64,000 nt of DNA from Siphlonurus alternatus (GCA_949825025.1 OX463780.1:45612979-45676978); one strand, 5' to 3'. Numbered from the stretch's first letter, positions 11,370 through 25,069 are shown. The notes: a model not told the origin generated them from the sequence alone. Made by a program: numbers and translations.

Positions 11370-13770
11370 GTATAAATTATTTTATAATTTTCACAACAAA
11401 TTGTTAGCTATTAATAATTTATCAACCTTTGAATAAATAAAGTTATTTACATGGCATACATGGCAAAAAATTAACAATTTATAAAAGAACTTTATTCTTA
11501 CATTATAATTTAAAATAAATTTTATTCTCACTTCTGCATGTATATTTCAATAAAAGTAAATACTTCATACTATTGTTTTTATAAAGAAAATTTGCAGCAA
11601 AAAAAAAAAAAAAAAAACTTGCAACTTTGTTTCTAAACTGTATCTCTTTAAAAGCAAATAAGAGAAAAAAAAACTCTTTTCAAGTAGTAAAACAGGTAAT
11701 TTATAAGCTGGTGAAACATTTGCAATCTAAGAGAGACTCTCAGAATTTATTTCCCCATCCTGTAGTGTGTCTTATCAACACAAAATGATCCTTTACAGAT
11801 CTTTTTGGAGTATGCTCTAAAAGAATTCAAAATAAATTCAACTTACTGCTCGTATTTTGATTTTCTATCTGAAAAGTATGAGAATTTTGTCAGTATATAA
11901 ATTTGCAATGCTAATACAAAACAACTTTGCAGCATGTGACATTACGTTGCTGATAATCTCTACCAAGTTGTACGTATAGAACATAAACTAAATCCAAGAG
12001 AGATAGTACAATATATGTAAAAAGTTCTGAGAAATCTAGCTCATATTGGAATCCGTTTCTAGAGGAAATATAAAGCTATTGTATTATATTGAACTTATAA
12101 AACGTAAAATTTCTTGCTGCAGTTATCAATATGTGAAAAGGAATACATTTATAATAATAAAAATGTTTTATAATGAATTTTTATTTAATAATAATTGTAA
12201 ACAAAGAATTAAATAGCCACTCTTCATTTCTGATGCAAAATATAGCAATAACACCAAATTTTTTAAGCTGGACAAGTTGCCTAACTTTACGGCGGGATGT
12301 ATTCAGGCAGGCATGGTTGTTATACAGATTAAGAACAAATATATGTAATTAATATAATGAAAAGAAAACATAATTATGTTTCAATTTCACTTTGGCAGTA
12401 GTTATATTATATTGTTTTACTTGAAGTTCAAATTATATCTTCACATATGGCTTTTACATGCAAATCTCTTTACACAGTGTAACATATGAAATCAATAGAT
12501 ACTTGTTCTACCTTAATTAGCATCAACTTTTCCAAATTGGTTCTTCCAAATTTTCCTCAAATGATGATAATCTGCTAAGGGTAGCAACTATCTGAACTAT
12601 AAAATATCATTATGAACAATGTACATTATTTTCTTCCGTTCCATTTCTACTTCCTGCTTATAGAAGATGATGTTTTCATTAATACTTATTTTCTATAAAT
12701 TACATCAGAGGTAATCTTATTTACATTGCTTTTAATATTTGGAATCCTCTGTAACTTTATTATAGTAATTTCCTCGTTGTACAATTTTCTTGAGTCAAAA
12801 CTTATCATTCAAAAAGGAAATAATTTCTGAGGTGATATAACTACATGTTGATTCTTCCTCATTAATATTTAATGTAGAGGAAAATCTGTAGAATCTTGTG
12901 TATATATTTATCATAATTCTGTATTAATATATAAAATATTAAAATGTAACACATGTATATATAAGTATTATATTATACTCATCTCACCTTTTGTACATTA
13001 CAGGTACCAGCTGGGTGTATACCAATTACATTGGCAAACATTAGATGTGCACGTTACTTTAAAAAAATTAATACTTTACATGTGTAATTAATTCAAATTG
13101 TTTGACTTGCAACTGGCTGCATGACTTATATTAAATTCTTTATTAAATTATAAACATCCATAAGACTGCACAAAGAGATAGAAACTATGCAACATATATT
13201 ATACATTTATATCTGAAAATATATATGTTTATTTTTATATAATTGGGTGTCTATAATTATACTCAAACTATAATCTGCTAAATTAATTAAAAGTAAAGAT
13301 ACGTAATTTAGTTATTAATTTAATTATATAATGCGCACATGATTATATTTTCAAAATTAACGTAAATTGAGATTTCTTGCTTTTTTGTAAATTAATATTA
13401 ATTATAATAATTTTTTAAAATAGAGTTTGTGCACATACATTATTTGGAACTAAAATTTCCACAGATCAACATGGCATGGCTTATATACTTAATACTATCT
13501 ACGTGTATATAAGTATATAGCTTTGAAAACAGTGCCAAGTATATTTTTAACGTCTATATACCAACTCTGCAAACTGCTTCACAGGCATGGATGAAAAGTT
13601 GCATAATTTTACGACCTGCAGGCGCCATTTCACTTGGCGAGCTGTGAATATTTTTGATTGTATTGTTTATAAAGCTTTTTTTAAGTAATCTGAATCTTAT
13701 ACAGAAATTTTGTTATTGATGAGCACCATCGTGATATCGTTAATTCAAAAGTTTCGTCCTTCCAATGTGT
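11370..13770. other. AT-rich DNA, no gene seen
   Basis: No supported exon. An A-run lies at about 11600-11617. Short, related sequences with AAGTTGCNTAANTTTACG occur at about 12273 and 13590. Confidence 0.45.
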
Positions 13771-13779
13771 TTATCTTAA

Positions 13780-14329
13780 AATGGGGAATTCTCTTACAAT
13801 TCAAATTTTAATTTAACTAATATATTATGATAGGGTACATATTAACAATAAGTTTGACATAAGTTTCAACTTTTTAAACTCAAATTTGGGGACTCTGAAG
13901 GAATTATAAGAATAGGGGCAAATTATGCAACCCGCGCGCAAACCTGAAAATTGTGACGTAGAAACTCCCTAGTTAACACACAACAACTGCCTGATATCAT
14001 AATTTGAGCGTCAAGGAGTGTTTGGCTATAAATTTTAGTAACACAATCGAAATCAGCGGGTTTTTCTACCCTAGTATCAATAGTTTTGTCTCTAATATCA
14101 GTTTACTTTAAGAGTGATAATCGAAAATATAAATTTATTGCAGGAAAATTTCGCCTGCTAGGCAGTTTCTACGTCACGTTTTGGCGCTAAATTCAAAAGA
14201 AGGAAGATTTTTAAAAAATTCCCTTGTCTCCAATTTTGAAAATGGAAACTTTTTTGTTTTGGGACATTTAGTTTCAAGGCATAGAGCACCTGAAAAAAAA
14301 TTAAAATAAATGTAGGAGAATTCCCCATT
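13780..14329. mobile_element. Non-autonomous DNA element, 14-bp TIRs and CTTAA duplication
   Basis: Perfect 14-base terminal inverted repeats (AATGGGGAATTCTC at 13780-13793, GAGAATTCCCCATT at 14316-14329) are flanked by CTTAA on both sides (13775-13779, 14330-14334). Inside, a second inverted pair, GTGACGTAGAAACT (about 13950) and AGTTTCTACGTCAC (about 14166), lies subterminally. No transposase frame. The duplication could be read as TTAA with one-base asymmetry, so both a 5-bp and a TTAA-type integration are possible. Confidence 0.75.
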
Positions 14330-14339
14330 CTTAAAATAA

Positions 14340-15030
14340 CTTACTGTAATCATGAATAAAATGAATTACAAATACATGTAACGTTTAAATTCTAATTACA
14401 AAGAAAAAAAATACAGAATGTAATTGGTTGTTATTTCAACACATTTACCTCATTGTTAGGTATCGGTTATATTAGTATTATATTTTTAAAATTAATTTTG
14501 TGACCACATTTGAAAGCAATACGTGCGTCACTGAAACGTAATACTGTTACTATATATACTTAATTGTGATATAAAGTTTCCTAGGTAACTATCAAGAGTG
14601 CTATCATGCACCTATAGCAAGTAAATAATATGTAAAGCTCTTAGTTTCAAAAATACCTTCCGAATTGTTTAAATTGAAATTAATTACAGGATAATTTTTT
14701 TACTATAATAATTTCATTTCAAATTTCTCAAATTGACATATTACGGCTATTTTGAGCTCTATATGTTACAGTTTTGGTATTTTTGTCAACTATAATAAAA
14801 TATTATGACTGTCTATATAAGTAATATTATATTATAGAACCGGTAATATAAAAGATTCATATATAATTATATGGGAACGTAAATTTAGTTTTTTAATTAA
14901 AATAAAAAGAAACCAATCAATACTATTAATTTGGTTCATTAGTAAATCTCATAATATAATTATGTTAAATACTCCCATTGTTATGATAGATTTTTTTTTC
15001 AGTCTATATATTTATTAATTATTATTGCAA
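14340..15030. other. AT-rich DNA, no gene seen
   Basis: No exon-like frame or clear repeat. Confidence 0.5.
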
Positions 15031-15037
15031 TAGATTA

Positions 15038-15383
15038 TGCGAGAGGTGTGGTGCAGTGTGCGCTTGACCGTATCTCGTCAGATCACCGAAGTCATGCAAC
15101 GCCCAGCGTGGTTAGTAGTTGGATGGGTGACCATTTTCAATAAAAACTGCGTTTCCCACCCAGGAGGGATGAATTGTTGCGCTTTTCCACTATATATAGT
15201 TCCCCTTGCTTTGGACCATTGCACTTCCGGTTCATTGATAAGCTGTAGCATTCATCCTGGATGAGGTTTCCACGTTTCCCTCAGTCGCAGGCAAATGCCG
15301 GGAAGGATTGCAAGGTCGTGGTCACCCCTGTTCCTGAAGAGCCCGTGAAATGCTCAAGTTAGGGTTTAGGAAGGTTCGGGGTT
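15038..15383 (+). mobile_element. 5S rRNA-headed SINE, diverged copy
   Basis: Same order as the copy at 5880: 5S head (AGATCACCGAAGTC, then GGTTAGTAGTTGGATGGGTG), body (GGACCATTGCACTTCCGG), central domain (TGAGGTTTCCACGTTTCCC) and the 3' part ending GGTTCGGGGTTT. It carries scattered substitutions and small indels relative to the two identical copies, so it is older. It is followed directly by the end of another retroelement in the opposite direction. Confidence 0.85.
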
Positions 15384-15440
15384 TGTATTTGTATTTATTT
15401 ATTGCACATATAGAACCGTAAGGTACAAAATGCATGTTTA
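15384..15440 (-). mobile_element. Retroelement 3' end (LINE-like tail)
   Basis: On the - strand the sequence reads TACGGTTCTATATGTGCAA and then AATAAATAAATACAAATAC, a polyadenylation signal plus a short tandem tail typical of LINE or LINE-tailed SINE 3' ends. The same tail appears near 62050-62080. Confidence 0.5.
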
Positions 15441-16128
15441 CAATATTTTAGTATTGCAATACCTGTAAAAGAAACATAAAAATTAAAACATATTATCATC
15501 AGTTTTATATTATTATTACAATTACAATCATACATAATATAGTATTATCTAGTCAGTCCACAATACCTGAGAAATAAAACTTTTCAAACTTATATAGTGA
15601 GTAATTTGTAATTAGAATATATTACCCAGTTATATTATAGGTTTTGATAAAATATATATAATGTACTGATTAATGGCTATATATTATATACATGTGTCGA
15701 CTTTGTTACTGAAACTATAAGAATGGTATAATTTTTCCGATCTATAATGTTTAAAATTGTTTAAAAAATTACCCTTTATATGCATATTGTACACTCTGTT
15801 TGTTTATAAGAAAAATTATTTTGAAGATACTGTTACATCGATTAATTTAATACAATAAAAATGTAATAACATAAATTTCATTCTAAATTAACACAAGTCT
15901 ACATTTTGATTAAGTTTTAAAAATAAATTAAAATGCTATAGCTTGAAATATATATAAGTTAAGTATATTACAACATTGAAGAGAGAAAAAAAAAATGTAC
16001 GCGTACAAAATAAGGTTGAATTTATATATACGAGATAAGGTATAGTACAACCATAATATAAAACATAAAAAGTATAGGAAACGAGTAATGACAACTCGAA
16101 TGAAGTCCCTTCATTAGAAACTTATAAA
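15441..16128. other. AT-rich DNA, possible 3' UTR of the candidate minus-strand exon
   Basis: No exon-like frame. It lies immediately downstream (on the - strand) of the candidate terminal exon at 16129-16264. Confidence 0.35.
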
Positions 16129-16264
16129 TTATGAAGTTGATGCAGCGCGGGAAAGGGGCGGGTAACATCGGGCAAGTGGTGCATCCGTTGTAATATGCTG
16201 CTGTATGCTGGTTGGAGGAATTGGCATTGCATGAGGCACCATCATAGGAACCGGGCAAAACGGA
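16129..16264 (-). CDS. Candidate terminal exon of an unidentified gene
   Basis: On the - strand a splice-acceptor-like stretch (CTTATTTGACAG) is followed by an open frame of about 44 codons (PFCPVPMMVPHAMPIPPTSI, then a Gln/His/Thr/Ala/Pro/Ser-rich end) to a TAA at 16129-16131. One base before the first full codon implies the preceding exon would end in phase 2. The Pro-, Met- and Gln-rich composition contrasts with the flanking AT-rich DNA and resembles the low-complexity C-terminal tails of regulatory proteins, but there is no domain and no family call. The longer ATG-initiated frame here (stop at 16022) is a different frame. No upstream partner exon was identified. Confidence 0.3.
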
Positions 16265-17320
16265 CTGTCAAATAAGCACAAGTAACACAACATAATGCAT
16301 TACCTCTCTCTCCATCATTCGGCAACAATGCTCAATTCATCATATCTTTCAACTATATATATATATAAACTGCCATGTAGAATTTAAATTATCCCGAATT
16401 TAGCAGCAACCATAATTGTTTTAAAATATTATATATAAAACTATTGCTTTTTAATTTAAAAAATAAATGTTTTTAAATGAAATATTATTTACTTTATTTT
16501 CTATTTCCTTGCTGGTTTTATACATTAATATATCAAATGTTCACAATTTTGAACTCCTATTGTTAATATTGTATTGTCTACTGTAATATCCGAATATAAG
16601 GTGTAAATAATATCATACTAATCTAACAAAAAGAATGCATTGCTGTTAATTTTTGAACAATTAAATTAACTCTTCTTTAATTGATGAATTTACATTTAAT
16701 TAATTAAATTTAAATTATTATAATTATATTATAGAATCATGCAAGTGCAACAACACATAAAAGAAATGCCCAGGTATTATTTGTTGTTTGAAATTTTGTA
16801 AAAAACAAACAAAACAAAACATATAACCAATGTCATGATTGTCATCTAATATTCATCTCGAAATGTCTCTAATATTCGTAAAATAATGTTTTCAGTAAAG
16901 ATTTCAAAATAATAATAAACAATATAAATAGCAGTACTGTAAAATATAATTCAAGTTATTTGAAAAGTAATAGGTGTGTATTTTAATTAATATCAGAACA
17001 AAATTTCAAAACAATAGCATGCATATTCGTTTGTAGTAATTTAATAACCTTAAAAAAGACTTCAAAATAAAGTTTAAATAATTTAATGTTACTCTTCATT
17101 TCATTTTGTAAAAAAAAAAAAAAAAAAACACGTCACAATATCTTAAATAATTACTTCTTTAATTTAACTTCATACAAATATTTACAGACCTAAAGAAGAC
17201 AGTAATTTGTCAATTATTTTAAGTAAGACAATTTAAGTAATGAGTAAAAAAATATATATATTATGTAACTATATTTTGTATTATAAAAATGTAGAAAGTG
17301 AAATGATATTTTTGCTCCTC
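16265..17320. other. AT-rich DNA, no gene seen
   Basis: No supported exon. An A18 run lies at about 17110-17127. Confidence 0.45.
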
Positions 17321-17324
17321 CTTG

Positions 17325-17890
<566 letters not shown>

Positions 17891-17899
17891 ACACGCACT

Positions 17900-20800
17900 T
17901 GCCCCGCTTATTTCTCAAATACTTATATTTTCTTTTACCATCATGCCATATAAAATATGATAGGTCCAATATTATTATTATGATCATCGTAGTAGCATCA
18001 ACATAGAAAGCTTTTGTATAACCTTCAAGTAAATTGTTATATACATGCAGAGAGTGTATTGTTGTAAAGGCAATTTAGTAATGATATTAAACTTACGGCA
18101 TTCTTTTTTATATTTTTATTTTTTAATTGCATCTCTTTTTAGTTTTTATTTTATCAGATTGTACAAAATGTTGCATGAAAAAAAAAAAAACTCAGTAATA
18201 AACAAAGATTTAAGAGATAATAATTATTTATTTGAATACAAAGCATAAAATATCTATAATGTATTACACTGATTGAATAATTAATTATCTTATTTTTATA
18301 AGTAAAAAAAAAAAAAAATGAAATCTCTTTGTATCAAATAAAAATTATAACTTTCTAGGCAAATTTTTAAAGAAAAATTTACAATTATTTGCTGAGTAGG
18401 GAAGATTGGATTATTTAATTAGTTTTTTTTAAACTTTTTTAACATAAAGAATAAAGAAGTTATAATATCTTATCTATAAAATATACATTTTCTCTTCTGC
18501 AATGTTTTTTATTACTTCAAATAGAAAATTTAAGACAATGAAATATTATTATTTTGTAAAAAAATATATATATACAAAATTATCAACCAGTCCAGCATAT
18601 AAAAACATTTAAATGGTAGTTTAATTTTCTTTAATCGAAAAAAAAAGAATATCGTACTGATAATGAGCAGAGAGTTACAAAATAAAACTAAAAACGAAAT
18701 ATTAATTGCTAGGCATAAATTTGACAGAGTAATTAACTGATTTTATTTGAGTGACTATATAAATCCCCAGGCAAAATATCATGCCTTATATTTAAAAATA
18801 TATCTTTTTTTTTTTTCAAGAAACCATGATTACCATGTTAAATCCAATAATTAAAGTCTTATGCATATACGTAAATATGATAATAATGGACGTTGCAATT
18901 TTAAATGTATAAAATTTCTCGTTGTATAAATTTTCTCTCGTGTATAAAATATATATATACGCCCATTTTACGCCCATAGAATAAAGTATAATACAAATAA
19001 TATACCATTGGTATATAAAATTATGTACACAGCCTAAAATGTAAATACGATGACATCAGAGTAGAAATTTTTTCTTGTTATAAATTCTGAGCATCAATAC
19101 ATGATCAATGTATCATCAGAAAGCTATATTATTGATTCTCAATAGATTTATTGCCTACACAAACAATATATTTTGCTTTTAAATATATAATAGATAATAT
19201 TAATAATGTTTTCATGCTTAAGAAACAAAAAGAGAGAAAGTATTTACATATTATAATCATTTCAAATAATACAGAGGCTGCATTGCTATGTTTGCTAATT
19301 AAATTGATTTGCTAGGATGAAAATATTTTTAAATGAATTTTTAGAATTGTAAATAAATTAAATACTCAAAGTTCCATGCATGCTTAATTTGTTTGAAAAC
19401 TATTTTATTGTTTCATGTCAATAATAATTTAATAGTTTATTTATAATTTTGTATAGTAAATAATAGTTAATGATGAGTTGTGTGAATCGATTTTAAGTAA
19501 AATAGAAATTTAAATTATTTATTTAATAAAATGAATGATGAAAATATAAAAAAAAGAACATCATAAATAAAATTTTATTGCCATAGAAAAATGTATTAAT
19601 GAATAAGGAGTTTAAAATTCGACAAAACATATAATATGAAATAAATTTTGAAATTTTTTTGATGCATCGATTTTTGCATTGCTTTTGCATGTATACTTTG
19701 AGCATTTGCAATGAGAAAAGGTTCGTTTGTATTTTATTTATATTATACATGAAAAAAATTCATCCATGCACAAAGTGTTGCAGCAGAGTATAGGAACGTT
19801 ATTTTAAAAAAAATTAACATGTTGAAATGGTTGCATATCTACAATTCGTACAAATTAGCATGGCAATGCTTCCTTCGTGTAATTAAAATTTTTACTCATG
19901 TAAACAAAATCATATCAATTAGTATTTTTATATATAACATTTCTTATGCTATAAATGTATTGGGTAAAATAAATGAAATAATATTATCGTTAATTAATTT
20001 TGATTGCAAAATATAGTAATTATTTAAATTATTTAATAGATGATTTTATAGCAGAATTAACTTTATAATTTGTAATTAATTCATTACTTAAATTTGTGCT
20101 TGTATATAAAAAAATGTAAGAAAAAATAATAGTAATAATAATAATCACTTAAACAATATCTTGAAGTAAAAAAGTTTATATATTTGTTTGGCATTGTTTC
20201 TGACTGTATACACTATAAATTATTTGAAGCATAATTAATTCTTTTTCGTATATTCATGAAAACGTTAATTTATTAGAAACCTCTTCCATTATATATATTT
20301 TTTAACCCTTATATTCTTCATTCAAATTACTCTAAAAAAACATAATATATATGGTAAAGGTATCTCTTTATAATAATGACGAATAAAATGTATCCTTTGT
20401 TACCTATTCTGTTTTCATTAGGAAGATTGCCCTCTCTCTCTCTCCTCTTTTGCTAGCTTGCTCTCAGTAAAACAATCTAAGAGAAATGTTGCAAGTGGAT
20501 TTGCATGCACTTTTAGTTTATATATTTTAACATTGGCTTCCATAGTTTTTATTTTTAAAATAATACTTTCATATTATACTTGCATATAAAGTTATGCAAT
20601 GTACACGCATCTGTTTCCATTGTTACAGCCGCTGTATTCCGCATAGTATTATTTTATGTACACTTTGCAGTGCATTCAAATTAAGGTCCGTTGTACACCA
20701 AAGTGTAAATTCATATGATTACATTTAATATTTGAAATTGTAAATCATATAAATAATGCATAATTTAAAATAATGCACGCATTACATTTTATATTTTTAA

Positions 20801-21870
20801 AAATTACATTGTGACAATGCTAATATTATATAAACTATTAATTTATTTATTACAATAATACCGTTTGCTATATATATGATGTACAACTTTAACTTATTAA
20901 AATATATTATATTCCTTTGTTCTTTCACTATAATTTTGTTTCTAACTTATACTTTATTCATTTTGCAGTCAAATACACATAAAAAAGTAACAACAAAATA
21001 ATAAAATAAAATAATTTCACGCCATCTAGTCAAAAGTAGAAATACAAGAAAAAAAAATCCCAAAACAATAAAAAGCAGGTGTTTTTACATTTCAGTGTAC
21101 GTCACTCCTTTTCAATTTTTTTGTTATACATACATTCACGTCACATGTCATACATTGCTTCAGTGCGACATAAATTTGATCGCATATCAAGTACCTACCC
21201 CATCTATGCAAGCGGGTATGCAACTCATGCATGCATTATACGCGTACTAGTGGTCATTTCACTTTAAACCCATATGAAAATATATTATAGCTAAGCCATA
21301 ATATTGACAACGCCTAATCATAATCACTAACACTGTCTGCTATTTAGAACTGCATGCTGATTATTATGGGAACTTAGTTTTATATGATTAAATTTTTATT
21401 TTTTGTTAATAATAAAGAATTTTATTTTAAAAATTTATTTATTTTTTATTTTTTTTTCTTTAGAGTTATTTTATAGCTAATGCATAATCTAGTATTTGAT
21501 AATTACATTCAATCATATTTTATATAACATTAATTTTATTGGTTGACAATATAGTGAGAGAGGGGAGAGTGCATGTGTGCAAAAAAGAGAAACAGACAGA
21601 GAAAAACAGACAGAGAGAAGAAATTGGGGATTTTTATAGTACATATTTTTTTTTGTCTAAATTTTAATTTATCTATAAATTTAGCAATGTGTTTTTCTTG
21701 TACACAGGAATCATAATCGAAATAAATGTTGTGTCCCAAATTTATCTATATTCTCAAAGGCTATTCCGCCAATTACACTTCTCTTAAAGATAAAAATAAA
21801 TTACTTTCTATTTTTTTTCTCTCCTCTGTTTACGTATAGTCTAATGACTCTAATGGTTTTACAAACTTTT
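17900..21870. other. AT-rich DNA, no gene seen
   Basis: Several A- and T-runs (for example 18179-18190 and 18304-18317) and chance frames rich in Phe, Ile, Lys and Tyr. No exon with credible splice sites was found. Confidence 0.45.
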
Positions 21871-22711
21871 ACCTTAAAGGGACACAGGACAATAACGCTC
21901 TACGTTCGCCACAAGTTCCTCTAAGATATGGTAATGCTAAAATTGACCAAATTTTAGCTTTTGGTCCACTCCCCAAATTTAAATTAATTAAATAAAAGAG
22001 AGAGCCGCAGGGCAAAAAAAATTGCAACATCGCACCGAGTCAGGCTGGGAGGAGCGAGGAGAGAAGGGCTGGTGGAGAGAGAGGAGAGGGGGCAAGCGGT
22101 ATGTGGCGGGAAGAAACGATGATGACCGATCGATGTCGAAGCACGTAAGCTTCAATAATATGGAAGATTTATATTTTATTAAATAAATATAATATAAAAT
22201 CTTTAATATATATTTTGGTTCACTATTTTTTTGCCTAACTGAAATCATTAAATCGTCACATAAATATACTATATATGTATATAATCATATGTTATTATAT
22301 ATTATATGCATATCTATCAGGTGTAAAATATATTTCATATAAATTAATAAATTATTAATATATAATGTTGTATTATAAAATTACATAACACTATGTTATC
22401 TATAATGTATCATGGCATTAAATATAAAATAAACATAATAAAATACACCTATAGCGGAGCCTAAGAAAAAAAATCAGTTTGTTCTTCTTGCAAACGTCCT
22501 AAATATGTTATTATTTTTTAATTATCATCCAATAAAATATGCTAATACACGAAATCAATTAAGTAAGATAATATATCTATCCCTAGCACCACGTGTATGA
22601 ATTTAGATAAATGTATTTAATGATGTTAGGAATTAACACAATATTATAATATACAAAGTCAAATGTTTTATAAGGTAATTTTTATTATTGTTGTTTTTCC
22701 GTCATATATTA

Positions 22712-23126
22712 TGGGAGGTGTGGCGCAGTGCGCTTGACCGGGTCTCGTCAGATCACCGAAGTCAAGCAACGCCGCGCGTGGTTAGTAGTTGGATGGGTGA
22801 CCATTTTCAACAAAAACCACGTTTCCCACCCAGGGGTAAAACGTTGCGCTTTTCCACTATGTGGTTCCCCTGGCTTTGGACCATTGCACTTCCGGTTCAT
22901 TGACAAAAGCTGTAGCGTCCATCCTGGCTGAGGTTTCCACGTTTCCCTCAGCCGCAGGCAAATGCCGGGATGGATTTGCAAGGCCGTGGCCGCCCCCGTT
23001 CCAGAAGAGCCCGCGAAACGCTCAAGTTAGGGTTTCGGAAGGTTCGGGGTTTCAAAGTAGTATGTAATTAGTAAATAGAAGTACCCAATAGGGTTTGATT
23101 AAAAATTAAAAAAAAAAAAAAAAAAA
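22712..23126 (+). mobile_element. 5S rRNA-headed SINE, young full-length copy
   Basis: Identical by eye to the copy at 5880-6285 from GGGAGGTGTGGCGCAGTGCG through TTTGATTAAAAATT. Only the A-tail length differs (about 20 A here). It carries the 5S internal promoter, the central domain and the same 3' segment. A target-site duplication is not obvious in the AT-rich flanks. It is nested inside the TTAA element, so it inserted after that element. Confidence 0.92.
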
Positions 23127-23629
23127 ATTAAAAAATTATGTAAATATATTGCATACAATTATAGTTGAAAAAAAAATTTTAGGTGAGTAGCTCATTACTC
23201 ATTATATTATAGTGTTTAAACAAAAAAAAAGGGCACACTATTTCCAAATATCACCATTACTTTAAAATAAAGTTCTTTCCATTAAATAATATTTATACGT
23301 TTACCATTAAAATGGTGTTTGTAAATATTTCTAACCATTTAATATTTTTAATTTATAAAAATTAATTTTGCTTTTAAATATTACAACACAAAGTACTACT
23401 ACACTCTCTCAACATTTAATAAGAATAAATATAAATGCACCCCATAAATACTATGGACTTTATTTACAAAACTTTAAACAAAACTTAAAATTAGTTAAAT
23501 AAATAACAATTCGATTTATTTCTTTTTTTATACTGGTGTACAGTACGTACTTCATTAAAAATTTTCCGTTTAGTATAAATAAATAACATTGTTATATTAT
23601 CACTTTTCAAGGCCTCTCTTTTTCTGCTT

Positions 23630-23830
23630 TCTTATTTCCCCTATTTCCCCGCCGTCCTCTCTTCCTCTCTCGAGCGCGTGAGGGGAGGGGGGAGAGGCAG
23701 TGAGGAAGCTGCTGCATGTTGCCAGCGGAGGGAATTGACGTCATCTTCCTCGGCTGGCGCTGCCCCTGGCGCGCTTACCCTGGGGCACTCGCCCCTTAGC
23801 AGCACGCATTCTTACTCAGTTAGTAGGTAA
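23630..23830. promoter_or_regulatory. GC-rich segment inside the TTAA element
   Basis: GC- and CpG-rich (GAGCGCGTGAGGGGAGGGG; CTGGCGCGCTTACCCTGG) with a TGACGTCA CRE near 23737. Promoter-like in composition. It may be mobile with the surrounding element. Confidence 0.35.
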
Positions 23831-23894
23831 CGTTTGAATAAAAAATACTTATTTTTAAGGTCCTGTGTCCCTTTAACACTCACTTGTGCAAAAA

Positions 23895-23987
<93 letters not shown>
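23895..23987. repeat. (GA)n microsatellite
   Basis: About 85 bp of GA dinucleotides starting about 20 bases outside the right end of the TTAA element. Confidence 0.95.
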
Positions 23988-23989
<2 letters not shown>

Positions 23990-24149
23990 AAAGTTATTTT
24001 TAACCTTGATTGAAAAAAAAAAATCCTATGTTTAAAATTAAAATCTCAACTTCATTTTACAAATTAGTTACAATTAATACAAAATATCATCATGCATGAT
24101 TATTCATATATATTTATACATTAAATACGGGAGTTTCATGATTACGTTT

Positions 24150-24590
24150 TGGGTAGTTAGGGAGATGCCAGAAGTTGACCGAAGATCTTCGGGATGTAGG
24201 CAGAAAACCCTAAAATCCTAATATGCTGTGTGCTCACAACATCTCTTTTTTAATAATAGTTTTGTCCAGCAAATATTTTTTGGTTCTTCTTGTCACTATC
24301 TATATGAAAGAGAATTCAAAGAACAATGAATGATGCGAATAGCCAGGAGAAATTAATTTCAAGATCATCTTTATCACACGTATTTGCTATGCCGCTGACA
24401 ATGTTTTGCCATATATAATAAATAATACCTATACATAAATAAACCTACCTAAATATTGCTTACAAAATCATGACCTCAGCATATTATTTTATGACGTATG
24501 GTGAAAGATCCGTATATCCTTATACAATAATATATCAATTGATTTGGGACAATTAAAAAAAAAATTAATACCACCAATTAGCCTGTGTAA
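24150..24590. other. AT-rich DNA, no gene seen
   Basis: Mixed-complexity sequence. I see no credible exon. Confidence 0.4.
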
Positions 24591-24639
24591 TGACCAACAT
24601 CGTCGGGGCTCGATGTCAGTTTTGTATTGTCACACTAGG

Positions 24640-24910
24640 CCTGGGACATTTGGGGGGGGGGTATGAAAATCAATTGGTGCGGGGGTTGGGGGGGTTAGTA
24701 CAGGAAGCTTTGTAGCTAGCCGATGGCGTGGGGCGGGGGCAGTGAAGCTTTGGGGGGGGAAAGGGAGGAGTTTTGGGGTGGGGGATATTGATTACTGCAA
24801 GAGCTGCAGTACGCATGGATCCTCCCCCTACTTCCCCTAACACCAAATCCTCAATACAACTATACCCCCTCCTCCTTCCCCACCCCCATACGCACGAGGG
24901 AGCTTAATTT
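24640..24910. other. Strand-asymmetric G-rich then C-rich tract
   Basis: 24650-24790 holds many G-runs of 4 to 10 bases on the + strand (for example GGGGGTTGGGGGGG). 24820-24890 switches to C-runs. This allows G-quadruplexes on opposite strands. No coding frame is convincing. Confidence 0.5.
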
Positions 24911-25012
24911 CTGCCAATACACGTGAATTTATCCGCAATACACATTGAGCCATTGCTGTCCATGTTATTGAAGTCTATATACTAATAACGTGTTTGTTTA
25001 AAAAATAAAGTG

Positions 25013-25016
<4 letters not shown>

Positions 25017-25064
<48 letters not shown>
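25017..25064. repeat. (GA)n microsatellite
   Basis: Short, nearly pure GA array of about 48 bp. Confidence 0.93.
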
Positions 25065-25068
<4 letters not shown>

Positions 25069-25069
25069 G

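Larger units (their letters stand above)
21878..23872. mobile_element. TTAA-flanked non-autonomous DNA transposon (T2/Kolobok- or piggyBac-like)
   Basis: Perfect 13-base terminal inverted repeats (AGGGACACAGGAC at 21878-21890, GTCCTGTGTCCCT at 23860-23872), each flanked by TTAA (21874-21877, 23873-23876). TTAA target choice is known for the piggyBac and Kolobok superfamilies, and an AAAGGG-type terminus is typical of T2-like MITEs. The interior has no transposase. It contains GA-rich and GC-rich segments (22000-22140, 23630-23830) and a nested young SINE (22712-23126). Either it captured host promoter-like DNA or the GC segment is its own. Confidence 0.8.
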
